Assembly: GCA_020639115.1 (NCBI GenBank)
Contig: JACKHG010000012.1
Span: forward strand, 62,001 to 126,000
Reading direction: 5' to 3'
Source of the DNA: Phycisphaerales bacterium
Lineage (GTDB): Bacteria; Planctomycetota; Phycisphaerae; UBA1845
DNA: 64,000 nucleotides
Each line of letters begins with the position of its first letter. Positions within the stretch are counted from its first letter, which is position 1. The notes below the pieces were generated by a model. The model worked only from the letters and a program-made list of their open reading frames with translations, made no database searches and had not been told where the DNA came from. This document shows, piece after piece, positions 26,574-35,480 of this stretch. The position numbers and the translations under genes are program-made.

Positions 26574-28574
26574 ATGAGGAATGCCGCGGTAAGGAGTCGG
26601 GCGTATTACTCGGACCCGATCGAGGACTTCTACAGAAGGTCGCCCGACGCGATTGTTGGTGTGATGGCCCAGGCCTTGCCCTTCCCGCTGGAGCGGACCC
26701 AACGCGATGCGTGGGTCGAGCAGGTCGAGGTTCTGCGCAAAGCTCTGGAGGGGTACGGCGGCCGGGGGAAGTTGTACTTCGAATTCGCGGTTCCCCGATT
26801 GGGGAAGCGGATCGATGTCCTGGCGATCATCGATCACGTTCTGTTTGTCATCGAGTTCAAGGCCGGGGAGTCGGAGTTCTCGGCTGGCGCGGTGGATCAG
26901 GTCTGCGACTACGCGCTCGACCTCAAGAACTTCCACGAAACGAGTCACGACAGGCCGATTGCGCCGGTGGTTGTAGCGACCGGGGCGGAGCAGGGCGATG
27001 ATCCGATCACGTGCGCGTGGGATCATGATCGCGTGTTGCGCCCGATCCGATCGACGGTGGCGGCGTTCGCGGATGTGCTGGCGCGCGTATTGAGTTCGTG
27101 CGAGGGGCCAGCGATCGACGTGGACATCTGGGAGGCGGGGCGTTACTGCCCAACGCCCACGATCGTGGAGGCGGCGCTGGCGCTCTACGGTGGGCATGCG
27201 GTGGAGGAGATATCACGGAGCGATGCCAGCGCGATCAACTTGAGCGAGACGTCGGCAGCGATCGCCGAGATCATCCGCACGGCGCGCAGCAAGTCCCACA
27301 AGTCGATCTGTTTTGTGACGGGTGTTCCGGGGGCGGGCAAGACGCTGGTCGGGCTCAACATCGCGACGCAGCACATCGACAAGGCGAATGAGCTGTACAG
27401 CGTATTCTTGTCCGGCAATGGCCCGTTGGTGAAGATCCTGCGCGAGGCGCTGGCGCGCGATGCGGTGCGCCGTGCGGCTGAGCGGGGGGAGGTGAAGCGC
27501 AAAGGCGTAGCGCGCAGCGAGGTCAAGCTGTTCATTCAGAACGTGCACAACTTTCGGGACGAGTGTCTGCTCGATCGAGATCGGCCGCCGATCGAGCACG
27601 TAGCGCTTTTTGACGAGGCGCAGCGTGCCTGGGATCGCGAGAAGACGGCCATGTTCATGCGGCAGAAACGTGGCCACAGTGATTTTGACCAGTCGGAATC
27701 CGCGTACCTGATTTCGTGCCTGGATCGGCACGAAGACTGGGCTGTGGTCATCTGCCTGGTGGGTGGGGGGCAGGAAATCCACACGGGTGAGGCTGGGATC
27801 GGCGAGTGGATCCGGTCGCTGGACGCTTCGTTTCCCGATTGGGATGTGCATATTTCGTCCAGGTTGAAGGATGCGGAGTACACAGCCGGTGGAGCGCTGG
27901 CGCTGCTCGATAATCGCGATGGGGTCTCCTGGAACGACAAGCTGCATCTTGCCGTGTCCATGCGCTCGTTTCGGGCGGAGCACGTGTCGGAGCTGGTGAA
28001 GTGCCTGCTGGACCAGGAGGAGGCGGAAGCGCGAAAGGTGATGGCGCAGATCTCCGACCGGTACCCGATCGTGCTCACGCGTGATTTGAATGCGGCCAAG
28101 GGCTGGCTCCGGCAGCGGGCGCGGGGGTCCGAGCGGTACGGCATCGTGGTTTCGTCCCAGGCGCAGCGGCTGAAGCCGCACGCGATCGACGTGCGTGTGA
28201 CGGTTGACCCCGTGCACTGGTTTCTCGACGGCAAGGAGGACGTGCGTTCGTCGTACTACCTGGAGGATGTCGCGACGGAGTTTGACATCCAGGGGCTCGA
28301 GCTGGACTGGGCGTGTGTGGTGTGGGATGGGGATTTTCGATATGGCGCTCCTGATTGGCAGCATTTTTCGTTCGTCGGGGATCGGTGGAATCGGATTCGC
28401 AAGGCGGAGCGGCAGGTTTATCAGAAGAACGCGTACCGGGTGCTGCTGACGCGGGCGCGGCAGGGGATGGTGATCGTGGTGCCGCCGGGGAGTGCGGACG
28501 ATCCGACGCGGTTGCCGGAGTTTTATGATCCGACGTTTGGGTACCTGGCGGGGTTGGGATTGGAGCGGATCTGA
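26574..28574 (+). CDS. PD-(D/E)XK nuclease-like + DUF2075 P-loop ATPase protein
   Basis: A 666-residue protein. Residues of about 60-100 carry a PD-(D/E)XK-like nuclease motif: RIDVLAIIDHVLFVIEFKAG with Asp81, Glu94 and Lys96 in the expected places. A DUF2075-type helicase-like ATPase follows: Walker A GVPGAGKT (about 248-255), Walker B-like VALFDEAQRAWD (about 340-352), and late motifs EFDIQGLELDWACVVW and YRVLLTRARQGMVIVVP, which match the last motifs of superfamily 1 helicases. The pair nuclease plus DUF2075 is often seen in suspected phage-defence or restriction-like genes. There is no methylase or partner gene beside it. It stands between two repeat-rich stretches, which suggests acquired DNA. 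The role is inferred. Confidence 0.8.
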   Translation: MRNAAVRSRAYYSDPIEDFYRRSPDAIVGVMAQALPFPLERTQRDAWVEQVEVLRKALEGYGGRGKLYFEFAVPRLGKRIDVLAIIDHVLFVIEFKAGESEFSAGAVDQVCDYALDLKNFHETSHDRPIAPVVVATGAEQGDDPITCAWDHDRVLRPIRSTVAAFADVLARVLSSCEGPAIDVDIWEAGRYCPTPTIVEAALALYGGHAVEEISRSDASAINLSETSAAIAEIIRTARSKSHKSICFVTGVPGAGKTLVGLNIATQHIDKANELYSVFLSGNGPLVKILREALARDAVRRAAERGEVKRKGVARSEVKLFIQNVHNFRDECLLDRDRPPIEHVALFDEAQRAWDREKTAMFMRQKRGHSDFDQSESAYLISCLDRHEDWAVVICLVGGGQEIHTGEAGIGEWIRSLDASFPDWDVHISSRLKDAEYTAGGALALLDNRDGVSWNDKLHLAVSMRSFRAEHVSELVKCLLDQEEAEARKVMAQISDRYPIVLTRDLNAAKGWLRQRARGSERYGIVVSSQAQRLKPHAIDVRVTVDPVHWFLDGKEDVRSSYYLEDVATEFDIQGLELDWACVVWDGDFRYGAPDWQHFSFVGDRWNRIRKAERQVYQKNAYRVLLTRARQGMVIVVPPGSADDPTRLPEFYDPTFGYLAGLGLERI

Positions 28575-28656
28575 TGTGAGCAGGTGAGCAGGTGAGCAGG
28601 TGAGCAGGTGAGAAAGTGAGAAAGTGAGAAAGTGAGAAAGTGAGAAAGTGAGAACG
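28575..28656. repeat. Octamer microsatellite (GTGAGCAG then GTGAGAAA)
   Basis: About four copies of GTGAGCAG pass into five or six of GTGAGAAA. The array starts right at the stop codon of the nuclease/ATPase gene. The rest of the gap to 28921 holds a TATACT (near 28770), a purine-rich GGGGAGAGGGAGAGGG stretch and a ribosome-binding site for the next gene. Confidence 0.8.
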
Positions 28657-28921
28657 TGCGCGGACCGGCTTTGGGCGTGGGGCGGGGTTGTGGCCGGCGC
28701 CTGGCGACCGCGTCAGGGGGGTGATGGCTGGCCTGCGGCATTAAATCTCTTTTAATCCGACGCGGCGCTATACTCCCCGGCGTACGGCTGGGGCCTCGAA
28801 TTCCCGTTCATACCGCATGGCGACGTTGGGGCGATGCAGATGTGCTTGCGATGCCGTGCCGTTGGCATCCTCGGGGAGAGGGAGAGGGTGACAGGTGGTT
28901 TTCCATTAGGAGGACGAAACC

Positions 28922-30004
28922 GTGACCACAGTACCCGCTTCACCCGGCGCAGCGAGCAAGACGCAACCCGCCTCCGTGCGCGCGGGAAGTCCACCCGACG
29001 GTTACCGGGCCTGGGTGGCGCAAGCGCCGCAGCAGCCCCTCGTGCTCGAGCGTTTGGAGCCCGGGCCGCTGGGTCCGGAGGAGGTGGAAGTCGCGGTCGA
29101 ACACTGCGGCTTGTGCCACTCCGATCTGTCCGTGCTCAACAACGAGTGGGGGCTTTCGCAGTATCCGGCGGTTCTCGGCCACGAGGTCGTCGGCCGGGTC
29201 ACCGCAACCGGTCCGCACGCGAAGGGAGTGACGGTGGGCCAGCGCGTCGGGGTAGGTTGGAGTGCGGCGAGTTGCATGCACTGCCGCCAGTGCATGTCGG
29301 GCGACCATCATCTCTGCGCGCAGGTGCAGATGACCATCGTCGGCCATCGCGGGGGATTCGCAACGCACATTCGGGCGCACTGGGCCTGGGTGATTCCGCT
29401 GCCGGAGAAGCTGAAGTTCGCGGACGCCGGGCCGCTGCTGTGCGGCGGCGTCACCGTTTTTGCGCCGCTGGCGATGCACGCTGCGCCGACCGACCGGGTC
29501 GGCATCATCGGCATCGGCGGCTTGGGGCACATGGCGGTCAAGTTTGCCGCGGCGTACGGGTGCGACGTGACGGCGTTCACCTCGAGCGAGAGCAAGTTCG
29601 ACGAGGCGCGGGCATTCGGGGCGGGCCACGTCGTCTCGAGCCGGGACTCAGCGGCGCTGGGGAAACTCGCGGGGAGCCTCGACCTGCTGATCAGCACGGT
29701 CAACGTCAAGCTCGACTGGGAGGCGTTGCTCGGGACGCTGGCGCCGAATGGGCGGCTGCACGTGGTGGGGGCGGTGCTGGAGCCGATCCCCGTGCCGGCG
29801 TTTGCGCTGATCATGCAGCAGCGCAGTGTTTCCGGGTCACCGACGGGCTCACCGACGGCGATTGCGACGATGCTCGACTTTGCGGCGCGGCACGACATTG
29901 CGCCGCAGACGGAGCATTATCCGATGGGGGCGATCAACGACGCGTTCGCCCGGCTGGCGAGCGGCAAGGCGCGGTACCGCATTGTGCTGGACGCGGATTT
30001 TTGA
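28922..30004 (+). CDS. Zinc-dependent NAD(P)-alcohol dehydrogenase, YahK/cinnamyl-alcohol type
   Basis: A 360-residue medium-chain dehydrogenase. GTG 28922 follows AGGAGGACGAAACC, a strong ribosome-binding site. Catalytic zinc ligands are in HCGLCHSDLSV and VLGHEVVGRV. Structural zinc ligands are in CMHCRQCMSGDHHLC. The cofactor-binding motif is IIGIGGLGHMAVKFAAA. The sequence fits the YahK/CAD-like group that reduces aldehydes with NADPH. A Thr/Ser-rich extension of about 25 residues precedes the core. A short-chain dehydrogenase gene follows 90 bases on, so the two may form an oxidoreductase unit. The natural substrate is not known. Confidence 0.92.
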   Translation: MTTVPASPGAASKTQPASVRAGSPPDGYRAWVAQAPQQPLVLERLEPGPLGPEEVEVAVEHCGLCHSDLSVLNNEWGLSQYPAVLGHEVVGRVTATGPHAKGVTVGQRVGVGWSAASCMHCRQCMSGDHHLCAQVQMTIVGHRGGFATHIRAHWAWVIPLPEKLKFADAGPLLCGGVTVFAPLAMHAAPTDRVGIIGIGGLGHMAVKFAAAYGCDVTAFTSSESKFDEARAFGAGHVVSSRDSAALGKLAGSLDLLISTVNVKLDWEALLGTLAPNGRLHVVGAVLEPIPVPAFALIMQQRSVSGSPTGSPTAIATMLDFAARHDIAPQTEHYPMGAINDAFARLASGKARYRIVLDADF

Positions 30005-30095
30005 GCGGGCAGACGCGCGGTGCATCAGCGGGAGGACGCGTGGGCGACCCATGAGTGGGGGCCTGCGCACGTAGGCTGGGTTCGAGGAGTTGACG

Positions 30096-30824
30096 ATGGG
30101 TGGTTCGCGCAGGACGGCCATCGTGACGGGCGCGTCGCAGGGCATCGGTGCGGGCATCGTGCGGGGATTTCTCGAACGAGGCTTCGATGTAGTCGCGACG
30201 GCGCGGAACATGGCTGCTTCGACGGAGGTCCGGGCTGGGGAACACGTGGCCACGGTGGACGGTGACATCGGTGATCCGGCGACGGCTGCCGGGCTGGTCG
30301 AGACGGCGCTGGCGCGCTTCGGTTCGATCGACGTCCTCGTGAACAATGCCGGCGTATTTTTGACGAAGCCGTTCACGGAGTACACGTCCGACGACCTCGG
30401 GCTGTTGATCTCCACGAACGTGGCGGGATTTGTCTACGTCACGCAACGGGTGGTCAAGCAGATGCTGGTCCAGCAGCGTGGCGGGAACATCATCACGGTG
30501 ACGGCTGCTCTGGCGCGCAATCCGATGCGGGGCATCACGGCGTCGGTGTCGATGATCACGAAGGGGGGTCTGGAGACGATCACGCAGCACCTGGCGATGG
30601 AGTACGCGCGCGAAGGCATCCGCGTGAATGCGGTCGCCCCGGGCGCCGTGTACACGCCGATGCATCGGAACACGCCGAAGGAAGTGATGGAAAGCCTCGC
30701 ACCGATGGGTCGCGTTTCCACCGTCCAGGACGTGACGGATGCGGTCATGTACCTGACGGACGCGGCGACCGTAACGGGGCACATTCTCTACGTCGACGGC
30801 GGGGCCCACGCCGGCCGCTGGTGA
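30096..30824 (+). CDS. Short-chain dehydrogenase/reductase
   Basis: A 242-residue SDR with the classical set: AIVTGASQGIGAG (cofactor loop), VLVNNAG (central strand), and a C-terminal VTGHILYVDGGAHAG. At the catalytic place the usual Ser-Tyr-x-x-x-Lys is not clear. The text after TVTAALARNPM is ASVSMITKGGLETI, where the Tyr is replaced by Ser or Met while the Lys is kept. It may therefore have lost the normal chemistry or use another residue. GAGGAG stands six bases before ATG 30096. The gene is downstream of the alcohol dehydrogenase and upstream of mug. Confidence 0.88.
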   Translation: MGGSRRTAIVTGASQGIGAGIVRGFLERGFDVVATARNMAASTEVRAGEHVATVDGDIGDPATAAGLVETALARFGSIDVLVNNAGVFLTKPFTEYTSDDLGLLISTNVAGFVYVTQRVVKQMLVQQRGGNIITVTAALARNPMRGITASVSMITKGGLETITQHLAMEYAREGIRVNAVAPGAVYTPMHRNTPKEVMESLAPMGRVSTVQDVTDAVMYLTDAATVTGHILYVDGGAHAGRW

Positions 30825-30860
30825 AGCGCATGGGGATCCGGCGATGGCGGAACTGAAGCC

Positions 30861-31454
30861 ATGAATGCGCGGCGGATGGTCCCCTGGAAACCCACGAAGG
30901 CCCAGGTTTGCGCCGCGCGTGGCAAGACCATCCCGGATCTCATCGCCAGGGATCTGATCGTCCTCTTCGCCGGCATCAACCCCGGCCTCTATACGGCTGC
31001 GATCGGCCGCCACTTCGGCCGCCCGGGCAACCGTTTCTGGCCCGCGCTGCACGGCGGCGGATTCACGCCGCGGCTGTTCTCGCCGTTCGAGGGAGCGCTG
31101 TTGCTGGATCTCGGATTCGGCATTACCAACATCGTCGCGCGTGCCACCGCCCGCGCCGACGAACTCACCGACGACGAGCTGCGCGCCGGCGGTCAGGGTC
31201 TCGCAGCCAAGGTCAAGCGCTGGCGCCCGACGGTCGTCGCCTTCGTCGGGATTCATCCCTACCGCGTGATTTCCGGCATCAAGGACGCGCGCGTCGGCCT
31301 CCAGGGGTCCCGCTTCGGCGGAGCGCACGCGTGGCTCCTGCCCAACCCCAGCGGCATCAACGCGCACTACCTGCCGGCGGACCTGGCGCGGTGCTTTGGC
31401 GAACTGCGCCGGTGGGCGGTGGCACGGCACCGGCGTCGCCGAGAAAGGAGCTGA
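30861..31454 (+). CDS. mug: G/U mismatch-specific DNA glycosylase (Mug)
   Basis: A 197-residue protein of the Mug/TDG branch of the uracil-DNA glycosylase superfamily, which removes uracil or thymine opposite guanine. The active-site strand is VLFAGINPGLYTA (Mug-type GINPG with Asn as the key residue). It is followed by HFGRPGNRFWPAL and the intercalation loop LLPNPSGINAHY. The C-terminus is short and Arg-rich. ATG 30861 is the likely start, with a second Met six codons on. The MOSC fusion gene begins eight bases after the stop, so cotranscription is likely although the functions differ. Confidence 0.92.
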   Translation: MNARRMVPWKPTKAQVCAARGKTIPDLIARDLIVLFAGINPGLYTAAIGRHFGRPGNRFWPALHGGGFTPRLFSPFEGALLLDLGFGITNIVARATARADELTDDELRAGGQGLAAKVKRWRPTVVAFVGIHPYRVISGIKDARVGLQGSRFGGAHAWLLPNPSGINAHYLPADLARCFGELRRWAVARHRRRRERS

Positions 31455-31461
31455 GGGTTCC

Positions 31462-33225
31462 ATGGCGCGGTTGCTGTCGGTCAACCTGGGTCTGCCCCGC
31501 GACGTGTCCTGGCGTGGGCAGACGGTCCATACGTCGGTGTGGAAGGAATCCGTGCCGGGGCGGCACGTGGTTCGGCGGCTCAACATCGCTGGTGATGCCC
31601 AGGGTGATCTGGCTGGTCACGGCGGCGCGCAGCGGGCGGTGCTGGTCTACCAGATGGATTCCTACCGCTACTGGCAGCGCGAACTGAAGCGAGGGGACTT
31701 CACCTTCGGGCAATTCGGCGAGAACTTCACGGTCGAGGGCCTGGCTGACGACGACGTGTGTGTGGGCGATCGCTATCGCATCGGCAGCGCCCTGTTTGAG
31801 ATTTCGCAACCGCGGGTGACCTGTTACCGGGTGGGGATACGGATGAACGAACCGCGGATGGCGGCGCTGCTGGTTTCGCACCACCGCCCCGGGTTCTACT
31901 TTCGCGTGCTGGCCGAGGGTGAGGTGGGCGCCGGCGACGAAATCGTCCAGGTTGCCGAGGGGCCGGAACGCCTCACCGTCGCGGCGCTCGACGGGCTCCT
32001 CTACCTGCCCGGGCCCGCGCTGGGAGAACTCGAGCGGGCCTTGCGCATCCCGGCCCTGAGCGCGGGGTGGAAGACCTCCATCAGGGCCCTTCTGGAACAC
32101 CTGAAGCAGCCGGGGGCACGTACGGGGAATCCTGGACTGGCGTCACCTGAGCAACTGGTCACCGCGGCGCCAGGTTTCCGGCGGCTGCAGGTCACTCGAG
32201 TGGATTCCGAAGCGCTCGGCATGGTCTCGCTGCTGCTGGAATCGGCGGATGGCGCTCCCTTGAGCGTCCCGCTTCCCGGACAGTTTGTGGTGTTGCGACT
32301 CCGTCCGGACGTGGCAGCGCCTCCGGTCCTGCGCAGCTACTCGCTGTCGGGCCCGCCGGATGCCGCACGATATCGCATCACCATCAAGGAGGAAGCGCAC
32401 GGTCGCGCCAGCGCTTACCTGTGCAGGCAGATACGGGCCGGCGACGTCCTGGAGGTCAGTGCGCCGCGCGGTGCCTTCATCCTGCGGCGCAGCGTTTCGC
32501 CGGTGGTGCTGTTGAGTGCCGGGGTCGGTGTGACACCGCTGATGGCCATGCTCCATGCGTTGGCCGCAGAGGCGTCGCCGCGTCCGGTGTGGTGGATCTA
32601 CACGGCCCGCAATCGCCGGCATCATCCCTTCGCCCGCGAAGCTCGCGAGCTATTGGCCAAGCTGCCCCAGGCCCGCAGCCACGTGCAGTACAGCCAGCCC
32701 GATGCGGCGGACCGGCAGGGCGCCGACTACGATGCTGCCGGCCGGTTGACGATCGCGACCCTCCAGGAGTCAGGCGTACCGATGGCCAGTGCGTTTTACC
32801 TGTGCGGGCCGCCGGGCTTCCTCGCGGACTTGGCTGCCGGGCTTGCGCGCTGGGGCGTGGACCCTCAGCACGTCCACACGGAGATTTTCGGTTCCGGCAA
32901 CGCGATCATGCCGGGCATGAAGAGAGGGCCGCGCCGTCCGCCCCATGCGCCCGCGGGTTTGCCCGGCCAAGGCCCAAGCGTATCGTTTGCGCGCGCCGGG
33001 ATTACCGTTTCCTGGGACCCGAAGCTGCACAGTCTGCTGGAACTGGCCGAAGCCTGCGACGTTCCGGTACGGTGGTCGTGCCGGACCGGGGTTTGCCACA
33101 TGTGTGAGTGTGGGTTGGTCGCCGGGTCGGTGACGTATGATCCCGAGCCACTTGCGCCACCGGCCGAGGGGAACCTGCTGATCTGCTGTGCGCGCGCCCG
33201 GAGCGATCTGATCATCGACATGTGA
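31462..33225 (+). CDS. MOSC domain fused to ferredoxin-NADP reductase and 2Fe-2S ferredoxin
   Basis: A 587-residue, three-part protein. Residues of about 1-215 are a YiiM-like MOSC domain (HGGAQRAVLVYQ, FGQFGENFTVEGL, EISQPRVTCYRVGIRM), which in this family handles molybdenum-cofactor chemistry such as reduction of N-hydroxylated compounds. Residues of about 235-480 form a flavin reductase: RSYSLSGPPD binds the flavin and VVLLSAGVGVTPLMAML the nucleotide. The last 85 residues are a plant-type 2Fe-2S ferredoxin with CRTGVCHMCECG plus a late Cys (LICCARARSD). It is thus a self-sufficient electron chain feeding the MOSC site. The natural substrate is unknown. Confidence 0.9.
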   Translation: MARLLSVNLGLPRDVSWRGQTVHTSVWKESVPGRHVVRRLNIAGDAQGDLAGHGGAQRAVLVYQMDSYRYWQRELKRGDFTFGQFGENFTVEGLADDDVCVGDRYRIGSALFEISQPRVTCYRVGIRMNEPRMAALLVSHHRPGFYFRVLAEGEVGAGDEIVQVAEGPERLTVAALDGLLYLPGPALGELERALRIPALSAGWKTSIRALLEHLKQPGARTGNPGLASPEQLVTAAPGFRRLQVTRVDSEALGMVSLLLESADGAPLSVPLPGQFVVLRLRPDVAAPPVLRSYSLSGPPDAARYRITIKEEAHGRASAYLCRQIRAGDVLEVSAPRGAFILRRSVSPVVLLSAGVGVTPLMAMLHALAAEASPRPVWWIYTARNRRHHPFAREARELLAKLPQARSHVQYSQPDAADRQGADYDAAGRLTIATLQESGVPMASAFYLCGPPGFLADLAAGLARWGVDPQHVHTEIFGSGNAIMPGMKRGPRRPPHAPAGLPGQGPSVSFARAGITVSWDPKLHSLLELAEACDVPVRWSCRTGVCHMCECGLVAGSVTYDPEPLAPPAEGNLLICCARARSDLIIDM

Positions 33226-33355
33226 ATCGGGTCGGCGGGAGCGGCGGGGCATCCGTTCGACAATACCGTCGAGTCGGGTGGACCGGTATGCAACGACTGC
33301 GGATGGGCGCGTTCGTTCAAGTGAGGAGCGCGATAGTGAGACGGTTGCGGGTGGG

Positions 33356-34507
33356 TTAGAAGAGTTCGTAGAGTTCGGCTTCGCCGGGGGCGAGGGTGAC
33401 GGGGATTTCGAGGCGGTTGTTGGCGACGTGGTAGACGGCGCCGACCATGGTGTCCTCGCTGGTGGTGGCGCTGACGGCGCGGTCGAAGGCGTTGGCGGCC
33501 ATGGCGGCGTTGAGGGTGAGCTGGCCGCGGGCGAACTTGTCGGCGGAGGGGTTCACCACCAGGAGGCACTGGCGGCGGGGGCTGGCGAGGACGGCGACGC
33601 GGACGTCGACTTCGCGCACGGGGACGCTGCGGGCGTCGTGCACGCCGAGGCCGGCGAGCAGTTCGTGCCAGCGGCGGCAGCGATCGGCGATACGCCGGAT
33701 CATGGCGATGCGCTCGGGGGTGAGGGCCTCACCCATGACCACGACGCCGCGCGGGCTGGCGGGCAGGGCGCGGAACGTGTCGAAGACGACGCCGCCGGTC
33801 TCGGCCTGGGCCAATCCCAAGTGGTATTCAGCCAGCCAGGCGCGCACGGCGTGTTGCTCGCCGCCACCGCCGCGAATGCAGGCGACGGTGCGGACACCGC
33901 CGCGTACGGCGTCGGCGGGCGCGTAGCGCTGCGGGTCGTCGGTATCGTGCCAGAAGACGTAGGCGAACGTGCCGGGCGGGACGCGATCGGCCATGCGCGC
34001 GTCGACCTCCACGGCGAGGGGGAGACCCGCGCGCTTCGCGACGTCGGCGAGTTCGATGGCGCGCTGGAGCGTGGGCATGTCGACGACGCGGCCGACGTAG
34101 CGGGCGACGACGGCGTGGCGCTGAGGCACGACCGCGGGGGGCGCGAACCAGCCGCTGCGCCGCGATCCGCTGCGCAGGTAGTGTTCGGCGACGGGGTCGG
34201 CGACGATGAGGTGCAACTTGCGATTGCCGGCGATTTCGATCACGTCGGCGATGTCGGTGGGCGTGCAGTGCTGGACGAGGATGAGGTCGAGGCCCATCGT
34301 CGCGAAGTTGTCGAAGTCGCGCTGGAGCGTGTCGCGCAGGCCGGCGGGCGACGTCGCGGCGAGTTCGACGGAATACCACATGCCGACGGGCAGCGCCGCT
34401 TGCTGCACCGGTTCAACCGTAGGTTGCAGGGGCGCGCAGCCAGTCAGGGTCAGGGTGGCTGTTAGGGCAATAATCCGTTTGACAGGGGCGCAGAGCCAGC
34501 CGTACAC
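33356..34507 (-). CDS. Lipoprotein of unknown function
   Basis: A 383-residue protein. I chose GTG 34507, which yields a short lipoprotein signal (VKRIIALTATLTLTGC). The longer frame back to 34579 would cross the start of the divergent gene. The body has alternating strands and helices (MGLDLILVQHC, KLHLIVADPV, AGLPLAVEVDARM) that suggest a TIM-barrel such as a glycosidase-like fold, and a C-terminal beta part (RQCLLVVNPSADKFARG). I do not recognise a catalytic motif. It is divergent from another lipoprotein gene and the two may share a control region at 34508-34577. Confidence 0.6.
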   Translation of the reverse strand: MYGWLCAPVKRIIALTATLTLTGCAPLQPTVEPVQQAALPVGMWYSVELAATSPAGLRDTLQRDFDNFATMGLDLILVQHCTPTDIADVIEIAGNRKLHLIVADPVAEHYLRSGSRRSGWFAPPAVVPQRHAVVARYVGRVVDMPTLQRAIELADVAKRAGLPLAVEVDARMADRVPPGTFAYVFWHDTDDPQRYAPADAVRGGVRTVACIRGGGGEQHAVRAWLAEYHLGLAQAETGGVVFDTFRALPASPRGVVVMGEALTPERIAMIRRIADRCRRWHELLAGLGVHDARSVPVREVDVRVAVLASPRRQCLLVVNPSADKFARGQLTLNAAMAANAFDRAVSATTSEDTMVGAVYHVANNRLEIPVTLAPGEAELYELF

Positions 34508-34577
34508 TGCGGCCGACGTTCGGCCCGAGGCCCATCGGGAATGGATCAATTCGATCACGCTGGATCCTTTAGCGAAC

Positions 34578-35156
34578 ATGAAACGCCAACGAGATCATCG
34601 TCGAGCGCTGCGTCGGGTCATGCCATGCCTCGCGGGCGCCGTAGCGGCGGCTGCACTCTTGACCGCGTGTGAAAAGCGCACCGACATCTCCGATACCGAC
34701 GCCCGCGGCATGGTCGAGCTTCTTATGCCACAGCGGATCGAGCTTGTCGAGGCTTTTACGGGGTTTCGGAGCTTTGACAAGGACGACACGCCGGACGGGA
34801 TCGAGGTGCTGGTGCGGGCGTTGGACACGTTTGGGGATCCGGTGAAGATCGCGGGTACGATCCGGTTCGAGTTGTACAGCTACCAGCAGGCCTCGGGGGA
34901 GCCGGCGAATCGGCGGCTGTGCGATCCGTGGGAGGTCACACTGGTCACCCAGCAGGATCAGAAGCGGTACTGGAACCTGGTGACGGGCATGTACGAGGTA
35001 CCGCTGGAGTTTCCGCCGGGGTTCGCGACGAAGGTTCCGCCGGCGGAGCGGAAGTTTGTGCTCGAGGCGACGTACACGACGCCGCTGGGGACGCACATGA
35101 CAGACCAGTGCATCATCACCGCGCCGGCTCCGCGGCCGGCGGTTGCGCAGCGCTAG
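34578..35156 (+). CDS. Small lipoprotein of unknown function
   Basis: A 192-residue protein with a lipobox (AAAALLTAC, lipid on Cys31). The rest is a beta-rich domain (EVLVRALDTFGDPVKIAGTI, FELYSYQQASGEPA, KFVLEATYTTPLG) that resembles outer-membrane-associated proteins of planctomycetes with no assigned role. No enzyme motif is seen. It is divergent from the lipoprotein on the other strand. The 35-bp tandem array begins 48 bases after its stop. Confidence 0.65.
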   Translation: MKRQRDHRRALRRVMPCLAGAVAAAALLTACEKRTDISDTDARGMVELLMPQRIELVEAFTGFRSFDKDDTPDGIEVLVRALDTFGDPVKIAGTIRFELYSYQQASGEPANRRLCDPWEVTLVTQQDQKRYWNLVTGMYEVPLEFPPGFATKVPPAERKFVLEATYTTPLGTHMTDQCIITAPAPRPAVAQR

Positions 35157-35204
35157 CCGGGGTTGTTGGGTGGTCGCGGGCGGGGGTGGAGCCTCGATTG
35201 GTTG

Positions 35205-35480
35205 GACCGACTGGAAAGTCGGTCCCACACCGGACAAGAGACCGACTGGAAAGTCGGTCCCACATTTCTCCGAAGGCCGACTGGGAAGTTGGTCTCACAT
35301 TTCTCCGAAGACCGACTGGAAAGTCGGTCCCACAGTTCACCGAAGACCGGCTTGAAAGTTGGTCTAACACCGGACCGAAGACCGGCTGGAGAATTGGTCC
35401 CACAGTTCACCGAAGACTGGCTGGGAAGTTGGTCACACACTGGAACAGAGACCGACTGGAAAGTCGGTCCCACATCGCTA
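35205..35480. repeat. Exact 35-bp tandem array of a palindromic unit, eight copies
   Basis: Copies begin at 35205, 35240, 35275, 35310, 35345, 35380, 35415 and 35450, so the period is always 35. The core is GACCGACTGGAAAGTCGGTC, an inverted repeat with a four-base loop, followed by CCACA and about ten variable bases. The last copy reaches the stop codon of the glycosyltransferase on the minus strand. Single copies of the same core occur at 53581, 55141-55188 and 63327. Confidence 0.9.

Noticed and set aside
35205..35480. Possible CRISPR array (35-base spacing, palindromic core)
   Set aside because: The period is made of 25 conserved and only about ten variable bases, so there are no true spacers. 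No cas gene is present and the same core is found singly in genes.
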